From the NCBI GenBank assembly GCA_045648445.1, contig JAZRNY010000016.1, positions 1 to 64,000 on the forward strand: a stretch of 64,000 nt of DNA. The letters run 5' to 3'. The stretch's first letter is position 1; each line of letters begins with the position of its first letter. This document shows, in pieces, positions 24,947 to 33,585 of this stretch. This stretch comes from SIG607 sp045648445 (GTDB lineage: Bacteria > Bacillota > Clostridia > Oscillospirales > Acutalibacteraceae). Position numbers and translations under genes: made by a program. The notes beneath the pieces were generated by a model. The model saw only the letters and a list, made by a program, of their open reading frames with translations, was not told the DNA's origin and made no database searches.

Positions 24947-26365
24947 TTATACTACGCCCAAAAGCAACGCCCAAGCAAGACCGTAGTATATAACCACTGC
25001 CACAAGGTCGTTTACCGTTGTAATAAGAGGACCTGATGCAACTGCAGGGTCAACACCTATTCTCTTAAACGCAAGGGGTATAAAGGTTCCCATAAAGCCC
25101 GAAACGGTCATAGCGATACACATAGCAAGACCTACACAACCGCTGGTCATAAAAGCCTGATTTATAGAACAGTCCTTAAAGAAGTATATATAAAATCCGA
25201 TGAAAACCGTTGATAACATACCTACTATAACGCCGTTTAAAAATCCTATTCTCAGTTCCCTCATAACCTTTTTAATGCTATCCTTAAATGAATTTGTTTC
25301 ACCGGTTATGGTGCTTATGGTAACAGCCAACGACTGTGTGCCAACGTTACCTGCCATACCGAGTATAAGAGACTGAAAAGCGACTATTAAGGCAAGTTCC
25401 TTTACAACGCCCTCGAAAAGCGAAGCAACCGCAGAAACAGCCATACCTAAAACAAGAAGTATTATAAGCCAAGGAATACGTTTTTTAATACTTTTTAAAA
25501 GAGGTTCTTTTTCGTCTTCTTCTCCGCTAAGACCTGCAAGTTTTGCATAGTCTTCTCCGCTTTCGCTTTCAACTATGTCAACTATATCTTGCGAGGTAAT
25601 AACGCCTATAAGGCTTTTATCTTTCGGGGAAAGTACGGGAATAGAATCTTCAGAATATTCCTTTAACTGTTCAATGGTTTGACTGATGTTTTCGTTTGCG
25701 TAAACGTAAGGGTACGACGTAACTATTAAATCTTCAAGTTGAGCATTCTGACGAGCTATAATAAGATCCTTTAAGTCAATAGCGCCATAAAAACGGTTTT
25801 CTTTATCAACGGTATAAATAGTGCTGATATTATCGTTATCTGCCGCCTGAGTTATAAGTTGTCGCATAGCCTGTTTTATGGTTATATCTGCAGAAATAAC
25901 TATAAAATTAGTAGACATTATGCTACCGAACTCATCCTCTTCATAAGAATCAATAAGTTCAATTTCTTCTTTTATTTCGGGGTCAAGAAGTTCAATAATC
26001 TCCTGACGTTTTTCTTCTTCAAGTTCATCAAGAATTTCAACCGCTTCGTCGGCATCCATACTTTCGATAATATCGGCCGCCTCATGGTTTTCAAGTTCGT
26101 CAATGTAAGTATCTACGTCGTCAAGATAAGGGAAAATATCCGATACTGCTTCGGTACCGAGTATATCGTAAAGTTTGTCACGTTCTTCTTTAGTTAAAAA
26201 TTCAAAAGCCTGAGCAATGTCGTTATCGTGATAATCTTCAAGACTTTCGCTTATGGTTTTGGCATCCAGACCGCTTCTGATTATGCCAAGTATATCTTCA
26301 GTATAGTCACGGTTTTCAAAAACCGCTTCTTCTTTTGGTAAAATTACTTCGTTCTTTTCTTCCAT
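24947..26365 (-). CDS. mgtE: Magnesium transporter MgtE
   Basis: 472 residues. An acidic N-terminal helical domain (YLDDVDTYIDELENHEAADI, ELLDPEIKEEIELIDSYEED) and a pair of CBS domains (around MSTNFIVISADITIKQAM and GVITSQDIVDIVES) sense cytoplasmic Mg. From about residue 295 there are five membrane helices, with ILGMAGNVGTQSLAVT forming the conserved pore segment. It is a Mg-gated channel-like importer. ACGGAGG lies 5 bases before the start. No M-box riboswitch is visible upstream; instead a short leader ORF ends immediately before the ribosome binding site. Confidence 0.95.
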   Translation of the reverse strand: MEEKNEVILPKEEAVFENRDYTEDILGIIRSGLDAKTISESLEDYHDNDIAQAFEFLTKEERDKLYDILGTEAVSDIFPYLDDVDTYIDELENHEAADIIESMDADEAVEILDELEEEKRQEIIELLDPEIKEEIELIDSYEEDEFGSIMSTNFIVISADITIKQAMRQLITQAADNDNISTIYTVDKENRFYGAIDLKDLIIARQNAQLEDLIVTSYPYVYANENISQTIEQLKEYSEDSIPVLSPKDKSLIGVITSQDIVDIVESESGEDYAKLAGLSGEEDEKEPLLKSIKKRIPWLIILLVLGMAVSAVASLFEGVVKELALIVAFQSLILGMAGNVGTQSLAVTISTITGETNSFKDSIKKVMRELRIGFLNGVIVGMLSTVFIGFYIYFFKDCSINQAFMTSGCVGLAMCIAMTVSGFMGTFIPLAFKRIGVDPAVASGPLITTVNDLVAVVIYYGLAWALLLGVV

Positions 26366-26377
26366 AAATGCCTCCGT

Positions 26378-26458
26378 TTATTTACGGTGGCAAGTAAACG
26401 TAAACTGCGCACCGCATATTTTTAATTTTCTACTTCGGGGATTCGCGACCGCGTCCAC
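26378..26458 (-). CDS. Possible 26-residue leader peptide of mgtE
   Basis: A GTG at 26458, preceded by GAGAGG with a 7-base gap, opens a 26-codon frame ending with TAA at 26378-26380; the mgtE site ACGGAGG follows directly. The peptide is basic with two Cys (core NPRSRKLKICGAQFTFT). The stretch is more GC-rich than its surroundings and can form AACTGCG/CGCAGTT and TTTACG/CGTAAA stems, the latter close to the mgtE ribosome binding site. Control of mgtE by translation of the leader, or a structured RNA that only looks like a gene, are both possible. Confidence 0.4.
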   Translation of the reverse strand: MDAVANPRSRKLKICGAQFTFTCHRK

Positions 26459-26542
26459 GCAGTTCACCTCTCTTTTTATTAATTTTATATTTAATATATT
26501 ATATCACTATGTATTTATTTTTGCAATAATTGTATTTATTGT

Positions 26543-26571
26543 TTTACAAAATTTTATTTTTATGTTAAAAT
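26543..26571 (+). promoter_or_regulatory. Promoter of the U32 gene
   Basis: TTTACA at 26543-26548 and TAAAAT at 26566-26571 with a 17-base spacer, 31 bases before the ATG. Confidence 0.6.
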
Positions 26572-26602
26572 AGCCTAAGAAAGATGCAAAGGAAGTGAGA
26601 TA

Positions 26603-28654
26603 ATGGACAAAAACCCATGTTTGCCCGAGGTGTTAAGCCCCGTAGGCAACCAGGAAATGCTTATATCTGCAGTACGCGCAGGCGCCGATGCAGTTTATCT
26701 TGGCGCAAAAGATTTTAACGCCAGAAGAAACGCGGATAATTTTGATTTAAACGCCCTTAAAAATGCTATAGATTATTGTCATATCCGCTCTGTCAAAGTT
26801 TATCTCACCCTTAATATTCTTATAAGCGACGACGAAATCAAAGAAGCATATAATTTAGCCAAAGAAGCCTATTTGCTTGGTATTGACGGCGTTATAATTG
26901 CAGACTTAGGACTTATAAAACTGCTTCACAAAAACATTCCCGAATTAACCCTTCACGCTTCAACCCAAATGACCGTTTATAATAAAGACAGTCTTAAACC
27001 TCTTAAAGAACTCGGCATTAAAAGGGTAGTTGCAGCAAGAGAAATGAGCAAAAACGAACTTAAAGAACTTTGCGAAGAGGGCAAAAAATTAGGTATCGAA
27101 ATTGAAGTTTTCGTTCACGGAGCCCTTTGTATGTGCCTTTCGGGACAATGTCTTATGTCCGCCGTTTTAGGTGGCAGAAGCGGAAACCGCGGTCTTTGCG
27201 CCGGTCCTTGCCGTCTTCCCTTTAACGACGACTTCGGCTTTCAAAACGTATTAAGCTTAAAGGATTTATCCTTGCTTGATTACGTGGATGAACTCAAAGA
27301 AATGGGCGTTTCCTCGCTGAAAATCGAAGGCAGAATGAAGCGAAGCGAATACGTTGCCGCCGCTACCAACGCCTTTAGAACGGCTGTTGACTACGGCGAA
27401 ACACCGGCAGAAATTAAAAAATGCCTTGAAAGCGTTTTTAGCCGTTCGGGCTTTACCGACGGGTATTACAGCGAAAATTTAGGTCAAAATATGTTTGGTG
27501 TTCGCACAAAGGACGACACAGTTTTATCAAAGGAAGTTTATCCTCTGCTTCATTCATTGGTGCGCCACGAAAGGCAGAGTGTTCCACTGAAAATAACTGC
27601 CTCTCTTTTAAAAAACGAACCCCTTTGCGTAACATTTAGCGACGGTGAAAATACGGTAACCCTTATGGGAGACGTGCCCGAAACCGCCATAAACAAACCT
27701 TTAACCAAAGAAATTTTAGCCGAACAACTGAGCAAATTAGGTTCTACACCCTATTTTGCCAAAGAAATCGACATTGCATTAGACGACGGCCTTACCATAA
27801 AAATTTCTTCTCTTAACGCTTTAAGGCGCGATGCCGTAACGCTTTTAGACCAAAAAAGAACTTTTTTAAATCGCACTGCAAAAGTTTTTCCAAAAGCATT
27901 ACAGTCAGAACAACTTGAAAACCCCAAAAAATTGTGGATAAGGGTTGAAAAGGCAGAACTTTTACCCCAAAACCTTACCGATATAGGCGCTATCATATTG
28001 CCTATTGAAAATATTAGCAAAGTTGATTTGCCAATGGATATTTTAAAAATTGCCGAACTTCCAAAAGCGGGACTTGTGGGACAATCGCTTAAAAAAATGC
28101 TTTTAAAAGCAACCGAAACAGATTTTACCGCCGTTTTGGTGCAAAACACGGCGCAACTTGATATAGTCAAAGAATTAAAACTTACCGCCGTAGCAGGTTT
28201 TGGTCTTAATATTTATTCTTCCTACTCCTGTTTAACAGCCAAAGATATGGGATTTAGTTCCGTTATTCTTTCAGTTGAATTAACAAATCAAATGATTAAT
28301 TCCATAAACAGTCCTTTGCCTACGGTATTTTTTGCATACGGCAGACTGCCTCTTATGGTAACTAAAAACTGTCCCGTTTCCTTTTCCGGTTGCAAAAACT
28401 GCAATAAAGACCGAAAAATCACCGACAGAAAAGGAATTTCTTTCCCCGTGCGTTGCAGATTTTCTTATACCGAAATTTATGGGGATCGTCCCGTATGGCT
28501 TGCCGATAAATTAAATTCCGTTAATTCGTCACCGCTTTTATACTTTACCGACGAAACCAAAGAACGCACCGAAAAGGTAATTGATATGTATAAAAAAAAT
28601 AAAGAAGCCGACACATCCTTTACACGAGGAATGTTTTTTAAAGGCGTTGAATAA
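26603..28654 (+). CDS. Peptidase U32 family protein (prephenate-dependent RNA hydroxylase type)
   Basis: 683 residues from ATG 26603 with AAGGAAG upstream. The N-terminal TIM-barrel domain has LSPVGNQEMLISAVRAGAD and the U32 signature EVFVHGALCMCLSGQCLMS, then GLCAGPCRLPF; the four Cys probably hold an iron-sulfur cluster. A collagenase-like middle domain (residues about 380-460) and a second Cys group (NCPVSFSGCKNCNK) follow, as in the long RlhA/TrhP-like proteins. E. coli relatives hydroxylate 23S rRNA C2501 or tRNA wobble uridine using prephenate. The exact RNA target here is inferred only to class. Confidence 0.88.
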   Translation: MDKNPCLPEVLSPVGNQEMLISAVRAGADAVYLGAKDFNARRNADNFDLNALKNAIDYCHIRSVKVYLTLNILISDDEIKEAYNLAKEAYLLGIDGVIIADLGLIKLLHKNIPELTLHASTQMTVYNKDSLKPLKELGIKRVVAAREMSKNELKELCEEGKKLGIEIEVFVHGALCMCLSGQCLMSAVLGGRSGNRGLCAGPCRLPFNDDFGFQNVLSLKDLSLLDYVDELKEMGVSSLKIEGRMKRSEYVAAATNAFRTAVDYGETPAEIKKCLESVFSRSGFTDGYYSENLGQNMFGVRTKDDTVLSKEVYPLLHSLVRHERQSVPLKITASLLKNEPLCVTFSDGENTVTLMGDVPETAINKPLTKEILAEQLSKLGSTPYFAKEIDIALDDGLTIKISSLNALRRDAVTLLDQKRTFLNRTAKVFPKALQSEQLENPKKLWIRVEKAELLPQNLTDIGAIILPIENISKVDLPMDILKIAELPKAGLVGQSLKKMLLKATETDFTAVLVQNTAQLDIVKELKLTAVAGFGLNIYSSYSCLTAKDMGFSSVILSVELTNQMINSINSPLPTVFFAYGRLPLMVTKNCPVSFSGCKNCNKDRKITDRKGISFPVRCRFSYTEIYGDRPVWLADKLNSVNSSPLLYFTDETKERTEKVIDMYKKNKEADTSFTRGMFFKGVE

Positions 28655-28657
28655 AAC

Positions 28658-28700
28658 AATCATCCCCTGCATATCGTAAAGATAAGGGGATGATTTTTTT
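28658..28700 (+). terminator. Terminator that overlaps the tspO start
   Basis: AATCATCCCC (28658-28667) pairs with GGGGATGATT (28686-28695), followed by five more T. The right arm contains the AAGGGG ribosome binding site of the next gene, so forming the terminator would also hide that site. Confidence 0.75.
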
Positions 28701-29166
28701 GAAAATAAATTATAAAAAATTAATACTGAATATCGCCATACCTCTTGTTGTCGGCGGACTTTCGGCGCTTTTTACAATGAAAAGTATGGAGGATTTTAAA
28801 ACGCTTAACAAGCCCCCTCTTTCTCCGCCGGGTTGGCTTTTTCCGGTTGTATGGACAATTCTTTATCTGCTTATGGGAATTTCCTCATATCTTGTCAGCA
28901 CTTCGGGCAAACCCGCAAGAAGCAAAACCGCACTTACCGTTTACGGAATACAGTTAGCCTTTAACTTTTTGTGGTCCATTATTTTCTTTTCGGTTAAGGC
29001 TTATCTTTTCGCATTCATTTGGCTTATAATACTTCTCATTCTTATTATTATAAACACCGTTTTATTCTACAGAATAAATAAAAAAGCCGGTTATCTTTTA
29101 ATTCCCTATATTTTATGGGTAACCTTTGCAGGATATCTTAATCTGGCGATATATCTTTTAAATTAA
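28699..29166 (+). CDS. tspO: TspO/MBR family membrane protein
   Basis: About 155 residues with five membrane helices. The tryptophan-rich signature is seen in KPPLSPPGWLFPVVWTILY and in NFLWSIIFF. TspO binds porphyrins and cholesterol-like ligands; in bacteria it is linked to tetrapyrrole and stress handling. ATG 28690 directly abuts AAGGGG, so the TTG at 28699 (9-base spacing) is the better start; the ATG would add three residues. The gene overlaps the end of the convergent membrane-protein gene by 4 bases. Confidence 0.9.
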   Translation: MKINYKKLILNIAIPLVVGGLSALFTMKSMEDFKTLNKPPLSPPGWLFPVVWTILYLLMGISSYLVSTSGKPARSKTALTVYGIQLAFNFLWSIIFFSVKAYLFAFIWLIILLILIIINTVLFYRINKKAGYLLIPYILWVTFAGYLNLAIYLLN

Positions 29167-29924
29167 TCCTCGCCCGTTTTTCTTACAAAGGGTTTAATAA
29201 AGGAATATCCTATTCCCGAAATTATAAGAGTAAGTGCCACCACTATAAATACTATTACGCTTCGCTGTAAATATAATCCGCTTTTTATAGTTACTATTGC
29301 GCCCATACGCAATAAAAACGCAACAAATGACCAATATTTCGCATCTTCGCAACATTTAGTTCTATATAATATAAACGCAAAGGCAGTTTCAAACACAAAC
29401 AGGGCTATAAGTTGAATAAGAAGTAAAAAACTGTTAAAGGCGGTTGTATTTAAAAACGCATCAAAATTGCTTTGTAAAATTTCGGGAACTTCGGTAAGTT
29501 TTCCCGAAAGATAAAGACATCCCGTTATAACGCTTAAAACGGCGGTAATGCCGTGGGCAAAAATCGTACGCGCAAAGGCAAAACCTGCGCCCGTCATAAG
29601 TCCCACGCTGTTATCGTCTTTTATTTTTATTGCACCTTTAAACCATATATGATAACCTATTGCTACGCAAACAGTTTCGATAAATACGTTTAAAATAACA
29701 AGCAATAAATCGCTTTTCGCTTTTTCGTAAAGAGGCGTCAAAAACTCGATACAGGTGGAAGCCACTGCAAAAATAAGGCAATAAAATATAAAAAACACTG
29801 CCGCGCCGTCAAAGGCGTTTCTTAATTTTCCGCCCAATTTATTTTTAATATAATATATTGCCGCAACGGGAATAATAATTGCTGCTATAGCCTCTAAAAT
29901 GTTAAAAATCAAATTAACCGTCAT
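29163..29924 (-). CDS. Unrecognised polytopic membrane protein
   Basis: 253 residues from ATG 29924, with ACGGAGGA upstream; the ATG at 29945 lacks a site. Six or seven hydrophobic segments are visible (AIAAIIIPVAAIYYIKN, AAVFFIFYCLIFAVAST, FLLLIQLIALFVFETAF, VIVFIVVALTLIISGIG). A central GAGFAFARTIFAHGITAVLS with His and Arg inside the membrane is the most polar part. General layout resembles YhfC-type or CPBP-like proteins, but the Glu/His pairs expected for those proteases are not evident. Monocistronic by its position. Confidence 0.8.
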   Translation of the reverse strand: MTVNLIFNILEAIAAIIIPVAAIYYIKNKLGGKLRNAFDGAAVFFIFYCLIFAVASTCIEFLTPLYEKAKSDLLLVILNVFIETVCVAIGYHIWFKGAIKIKDDNSVGLMTGAGFAFARTIFAHGITAVLSVITGCLYLSGKLTEVPEILQSNFDAFLNTTAFNSFLLLIQLIALFVFETAFAFILYRTKCCEDAKYWSFVAFLLRMGAIVTIKSGLYLQRSVIVFIVVALTLIISGIGYSFIKPFVRKTGED

Positions 29925-30104
29925 TAGTTTTCCTCCGTAAATCATTTGAAACTTATTATACTATATTTTTTTATAATGTCAAATACGATTTGATTTTCCC
30001 GCTTATTCCCATATTTTTCCAAAAACCTGCGTACAAAATCAAAATTTCAAAGCACAAAAACAACACATAAACCAAAATATCTACGAAAACGTTGGGGGAA
30101 AATT

Positions 30105-31814
30105 ATGCAAACCATTTGGATTGACGCCGCCGAATTTGAAAATAAGGGTGGGTGGAAAACTGAAACTCAGTTTGTAAGAAGTGTAGGAAGCGCATATCTT
30201 TTAGGCGTAGGAAAACCCGGAACACCTGTTGAAAACGCAACCACGTCCTTTAAGGTAAATGAAGACGGATATTACCGTTTCTTTGTTCGTACTAAAAACT
30301 GGAAATTCCCCGAAGCACCGGGACAGTTTACTTTAAGTGCTGACGGTCAAGAACTCCCTAATATTTTAGGCAAAATGCCTACTCATAAATGGTACTGGGA
30401 AATTGCAGGCGACGCTTATCTTAAAAAGGGCGAACACACCCTTTCGGCTATTGATAAAACAGGTTGGCTTGCCCGTTTTGCAAGTGTTGTTATTACTAAC
30501 GATATGGATTTTACTCCCTCTCCCGAAATTGAGCGTTTCTTAAAGCAGAGAGCAGATATTAAGGGGATAAGCACCAAACCCGAAGAATTACATTTCGATT
30601 ACGTAGTAGTAGGCGCAGGCCCTGCAGGTACTCCCGCCGCTATTGAAGCAGCAAGAAATGGTCTTAAGGTTGCTCTTATTTCGGGCAGACCTGCTATCGG
30701 CGGTAACGCAAGTAACGAAGGCACTATTGGTCTTGGTACGGTTCGTGTAGAATCAACCCTTGCTACCCTCGGTCAAGCAACAGGCGCTGCCGCTTATCTT
30801 TGCAAAAAATACGGCACCAATCCACGCGGAATTTACGAAAATCACATTAAAGAACTTCAGCAGTTACTTCTTCGTCACGACCTTACTATACCAGGTATTG
30901 TTAACGAGGACGAAAAAGATTTGGCAAGAACCGCTAAAGTTTCTGCATCAAGTTGCGCAGACGACGTATATATTCTTAAAACCAGCGGTGTAAGGGATGT
31001 TTGGGTTCCCCTTACCACCAAAATTTATTCAGGTCCTTACTGCCACGCCGCCACATATCCTGCCGAGTTTTACAAAGCGGAACTTAAAAATTTAAGTGAC
31101 GAAGAAATTACTTTAAAAGCATATCTTTTGCAGTATAATCAAAAAGAGGACATAAACGAAACCATCGAAAAGATTGATGAATGTGAAATAATTTTAAAAC
31201 CCAACTGTGAAGAAATTTTCGATTTACCCTTTAGAGAAAAATCAAAAATGGAGTGTTTTGCAGTTTCCTTTGAAGTAAATCCCAATGTTGCTTGGAGAAA
31301 ACGCATTTACGTTACCGGCGGTTCTGCGGTAGTATATTACCTCGAAAACGGCAAAATCGTACAACATCCCCGTCAGGGTATGGAACTTCACTTTAACAGC
31401 GAGTTAAGTCTTTTGGCTGATACTTCTCCGGAAAACGTTATTAACGGTATCAATCGTCCTTTAGACGACGAGTTAAACGGTTGGGTATCCAAAAAAGGTC
31501 TTCCTGCTTCATTAACGCTTACCCTTAAAGAAGCCAAAAAAATCAGCGAAGTTCGTATTACTACCCGAGTTGAACTTACATATCCTCAGTACTGTTTTAC
31601 CGGAGACACCATATCCATCGGTACGGCAAATGACGTTACCGTTTCGGTTAGAACGGGCGAAAATTGGACGGAAGTTGCCCATATAAAAGACAACGTAAAA
31701 AAACAAATGGTTGCAACCTTTGACCCCATTTTAGCGCAAGAAGTTAAAATAACTGTTAATAAATCCATTGCAGACAATTCCGCCCATATTACCGAAGTAA
31801 GAATTTACGAATAA
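30105..31814 (+). CDS. FAD-dependent oxidoreductase-like protein with the central part missing
   Basis: 569 residues, no signal peptide, GGGGG upstream of ATG 30105. Residues 1-150 form a beta-sandwich (FKVNEDGYYRFFVRTKNW). The FAD Rossmann start is clear at about 165-210 (DYVVVGAGPAGTPAAIEAA, then AIGGNASNEG). It passes directly, near residue 212, into what is normally the C-terminal end of this enzyme type (STLATLGQATGAAAYLCKKY, NPRGIYENHIKELQ). About 300 residues that carry the rest of the FAD and substrate sites appear absent. The last 300 residues are sandwich domains ending in a discoidin-like fold. Redox activity is doubtful; sugar or flavin binding remains possible. Confidence 0.8.
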   Translation: MQTIWIDAAEFENKGGWKTETQFVRSVGSAYLLGVGKPGTPVENATTSFKVNEDGYYRFFVRTKNWKFPEAPGQFTLSADGQELPNILGKMPTHKWYWEIAGDAYLKKGEHTLSAIDKTGWLARFASVVITNDMDFTPSPEIERFLKQRADIKGISTKPEELHFDYVVVGAGPAGTPAAIEAARNGLKVALISGRPAIGGNASNEGTIGLGTVRVESTLATLGQATGAAAYLCKKYGTNPRGIYENHIKELQQLLLRHDLTIPGIVNEDEKDLARTAKVSASSCADDVYILKTSGVRDVWVPLTTKIYSGPYCHAATYPAEFYKAELKNLSDEEITLKAYLLQYNQKEDINETIEKIDECEIILKPNCEEIFDLPFREKSKMECFAVSFEVNPNVAWRKRIYVTGGSAVVYYLENGKIVQHPRQGMELHFNSELSLLADTSPENVINGINRPLDDELNGWVSKKGLPASLTLTLKEAKKISEVRITTRVELTYPQYCFTGDTISIGTANDVTVSVRTGENWTEVAHIKDNVKKQMVATFDPILAQEVKITVNKSIADNSAHITEVRIYE

Positions 31815-31817
31815 TAA

Positions 31818-31851
31818 AAAAGCGAAGTGAAAATCAATTCACTTCGCTTTT
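31818..31851. terminator. Bidirectional terminator
   Basis: AAAAGCGAAGTGAA (31818-31831) pairs perfectly with TTCACTTCGCTTTT (31838-31851). A and T runs at the two sides let it work for both convergent genes; the VanY stop codon overlaps the right arm. Confidence 0.9.
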
Positions 31852-32662
31852 AATATGCATATTTACTGTCAATACCCAGATATTCTTCAAGGCACAGTCC
31901 GCTTTCTTTAATTTTTTTGGCATAATCCTTACCTACGTAACGTATGTGCCACGGTTCGTAGATATAACCTGTAATATTCTCTTTCCCTTTAGGATAACGA
32001 ATTATAAAACCGTAACGGTGACAATTGTTTTCAAGCCACTCTCCAACCTTTTTGTAGGTAGTTTCATAAGCCGAAGAACTGGCACTGTTTACGTCAATTG
32101 CTAGTCCCGTTTGATGTTCGGAATGTCCCGGTCGGGCTGAATACATTTCAACGTTTGAAACAACGTCGTTTTTACAGTACCTTTCAAACAGGTTTTTTTG
32201 TGTTTTGTAACTTCTGAAACCCGATGAAATCCAAATTGAAATACCGTCTTTAAGTGCGTTGGCTTTCATTTCATTAAAAGCTCTTTTACATTCGTTTTTT
32301 ATATCAGCGGGATTATAATCATTTGGCAGCGAATAGGTTTTATTAACAATTAAAATCCCGTCAATATAGGTAACGCCGTCCTTTTCTTCAATAAGGTATC
32401 CGTTTTTAGTAGAACCAAGGGTAGAAATAGCCGTCTGCCTCCCTGCAAGAACAAGTTTTAAAATCGAAAGGTCAAGAGACGTAATAATGTCGTCGTTATT
32501 TAAATCATATTCACTTTTTTCTTCATATAGTCCTGCCAGATAAAGTTTAAGTTTGGCAAGGTCGGACGAATTGAAATTTTGCTCATTTTGGGCGTTTGAT
32601 TTAAAAGAAAACAGAGAAAAGCATAATACAATCGACAAAAAAACGGTTATTATCTTTTTCAT
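31850..32662 (-). CDS. Secreted D-Ala-D-Ala carboxypeptidase (VanY type) with N-terminal dockerin
   Basis: 270 residues from ATG 32662, with a seven-G run as ribosome binding site. Signal peptide: MKKIITVFLSIVLCFSLF. A dockerin-like pair (FNSSDLAKLKLYLAG; DLNNDDIITSLDLSILKL) occupies about residues 30-75, unusually at the N-terminus; the first repeat lacks its calcium loop. The M15B peptidase domain follows with SSGFRSYKTQ, the Zn motif ARPGHSEHQTGLAIDV and YEPWHIRYVG. It trims terminal D-Ala from peptidoglycan stems. It stands alone between convergent terminators and the rpsF operon. Confidence 0.92.
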   Translation of the reverse strand: MKKIITVFLSIVLCFSLFSFKSNAQNEQNFNSSDLAKLKLYLAGLYEEKSEYDLNNDDIITSLDLSILKLVLAGRQTAISTLGSTKNGYLIEEKDGVTYIDGILIVNKTYSLPNDYNPADIKNECKRAFNEMKANALKDGISIWISSGFRSYKTQKNLFERYCKNDVVSNVEMYSARPGHSEHQTGLAIDVNSASSSAYETTYKKVGEWLENNCHRYGFIIRYPKGKENITGYIYEPWHIRYVGKDYAKKIKESGLCLEEYLGIDSKYAY

Positions 32663-32730
32663 TATACCCCCCCATTCTTTAAACAATAAATCTATTATAG
32701 TAATACATTATATGTTTTTCAAGTTTTTTC

Positions 32731-32759
32731 TTGACAAATTAAAATTACCTCTGTATAAT
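32731..32759 (+). promoter_or_regulatory. Promoter of the rpsF-ssb-rpsR operon
   Basis: TTGACA at 32731-32736 and TATAAT at 32754-32759, 17-base spacer: a full consensus sigma-A promoter. Confidence 0.92.
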
Positions 32760-32794
32760 AGATAGGCTATTGGTGGTAATATGCCCCTGTAGTT

Positions 32795-32828
32795 CCTTGC
32801 CGGTTAAAACCGGACGAAGTCCATAAGG
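32795..32828 (+). promoter_or_regulatory. Candidate ribosomal-protein leader structure upstream of rpsF
   Basis: CCGGTT/AACCGG (32800-32813) forms a hairpin and CCTT (32795-32798) can pair with AAGG (32825-32828), the first bases of the AAGGAGGTG ribosome binding site. Known S6:S18 leader RNAs present a CCG element beside a hairpin; GCCGG and GGACGAAGTCC here fit that idea, but I cannot align it to the family by eye. Confidence 0.5.
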
Positions 32829-32840
32829 AGGTGCAACACG

Positions 32841-33122
32841 ATGACTAATAAGTATGAGGCTGCTATGATTTTTTCCGTAGCAAACGGCGATGACGCTACC
32901 AAAGCATTGGTAGAAAAGTTCAATGCCCTAATAGCTGAAAACGGTACCATCGAAGACGTTGCTGATTGGGGTAAGCGCAGACTTGCTTATCTTATCAACG
33001 ACGAGGCTGAAGGTTACTATGTTTTCACTACCTTTACAGCAGAGCCCAACTTCCCTGCTGAATTAGAACGTGTAGCCGGTATTACCGACGGCGTTCTTCG
33101 TGCAATGGTTATTAAAAAGTAA
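32841..33122 (+). CDS. rpsF: Small ribosomal subunit protein bS6
   Basis: 93 residues, the normal length without the acidic tail of proteobacterial S6. NKYEAAMIFSVANGDDA at the start and DWGKRRLAYLINDEAEGYY in the centre are the family landmarks. bS6 pairs with bS18 in the 30S platform. AAGGAGGTG is an excellent ribosome binding site. First gene of the rpsF-ssb-rpsR operon, with a possible autoregulatory leader. Confidence 0.97.
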   Translation: MTNKYEAAMIFSVANGDDATKALVEKFNALIAENGTIEDVADWGKRRLAYLINDEAEGYYVFTTFTAEPNFPAELERVAGITDGVLRAMVIKK

Positions 33123-33142
33123 TTAAGAGAGGATGCGTTTAA

Positions 33143-33562
33143 ATGTTTAATCTTGTTGTTCTTACAGGTCGCCTTACCGCTGACCCCGAACTCAAAACCA
33201 CACCCAGCGGTGTGTCTGTAACCACCTTCTCTATCGCGGTTTCCCGTCGCTATAAGGCTGGAGAAGAAACTCAGGCAGATTTTATTAATATCGTTGCTTG
33301 GAGACAGACCGCAGAATTCATTACCAAATACTTTAAAAAAGGCAGTATGATCGGTATTGAAGGTTCTATTCAGACCCGTCGTTACGTTGATAAAGACGGC
33401 AAGAACCGCACAGTATTTGAAGTTATTGCCAATAACGCTCAGTTTGTAGAATCCAAACGCGATTCTGCTCCCGGAATGGATGCTCCCGCATCCTTCTCCA
33501 ACGCTTCTGTAAACGAATTTACAGAGGTTCCCGGCGAATCTGACGAAGATTTACCGTTCTAA
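33143..33562 (+). CDS. ssb: Single-stranded DNA-binding protein
   Basis: 139 residues. The OB-fold is seen as NLVVLTGRLTADPELK, FSIAVSRRYK, DFINIVAWRQTAEFITKYF and IEGSIQTRRYVDKDGKNR. The short linker ends with the conserved acidic tip DEDLPF, which recruits replication and repair proteins. Sits between rpsF and rpsR as in most Firmicutes. Confidence 0.97.
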   Translation: MFNLVVLTGRLTADPELKTTPSGVSVTTFSIAVSRRYKAGEETQADFINIVAWRQTAEFITKYFKKGSMIGIEGSIQTRRYVDKDGKNRTVFEVIANNAQFVESKRDSAPGMDAPASFSNASVNEFTEVPGESDEDLPF

Positions 33563-33585
33563 TTAAAATTTAGGAGGTCTTTATA

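Noticed and set aside
26366..26470. M-box riboswitch upstream of mgtE
   Set aside because: The conserved M-box segments are not recognisable; the stretch is too short and contains a plausible leader ORF instead.
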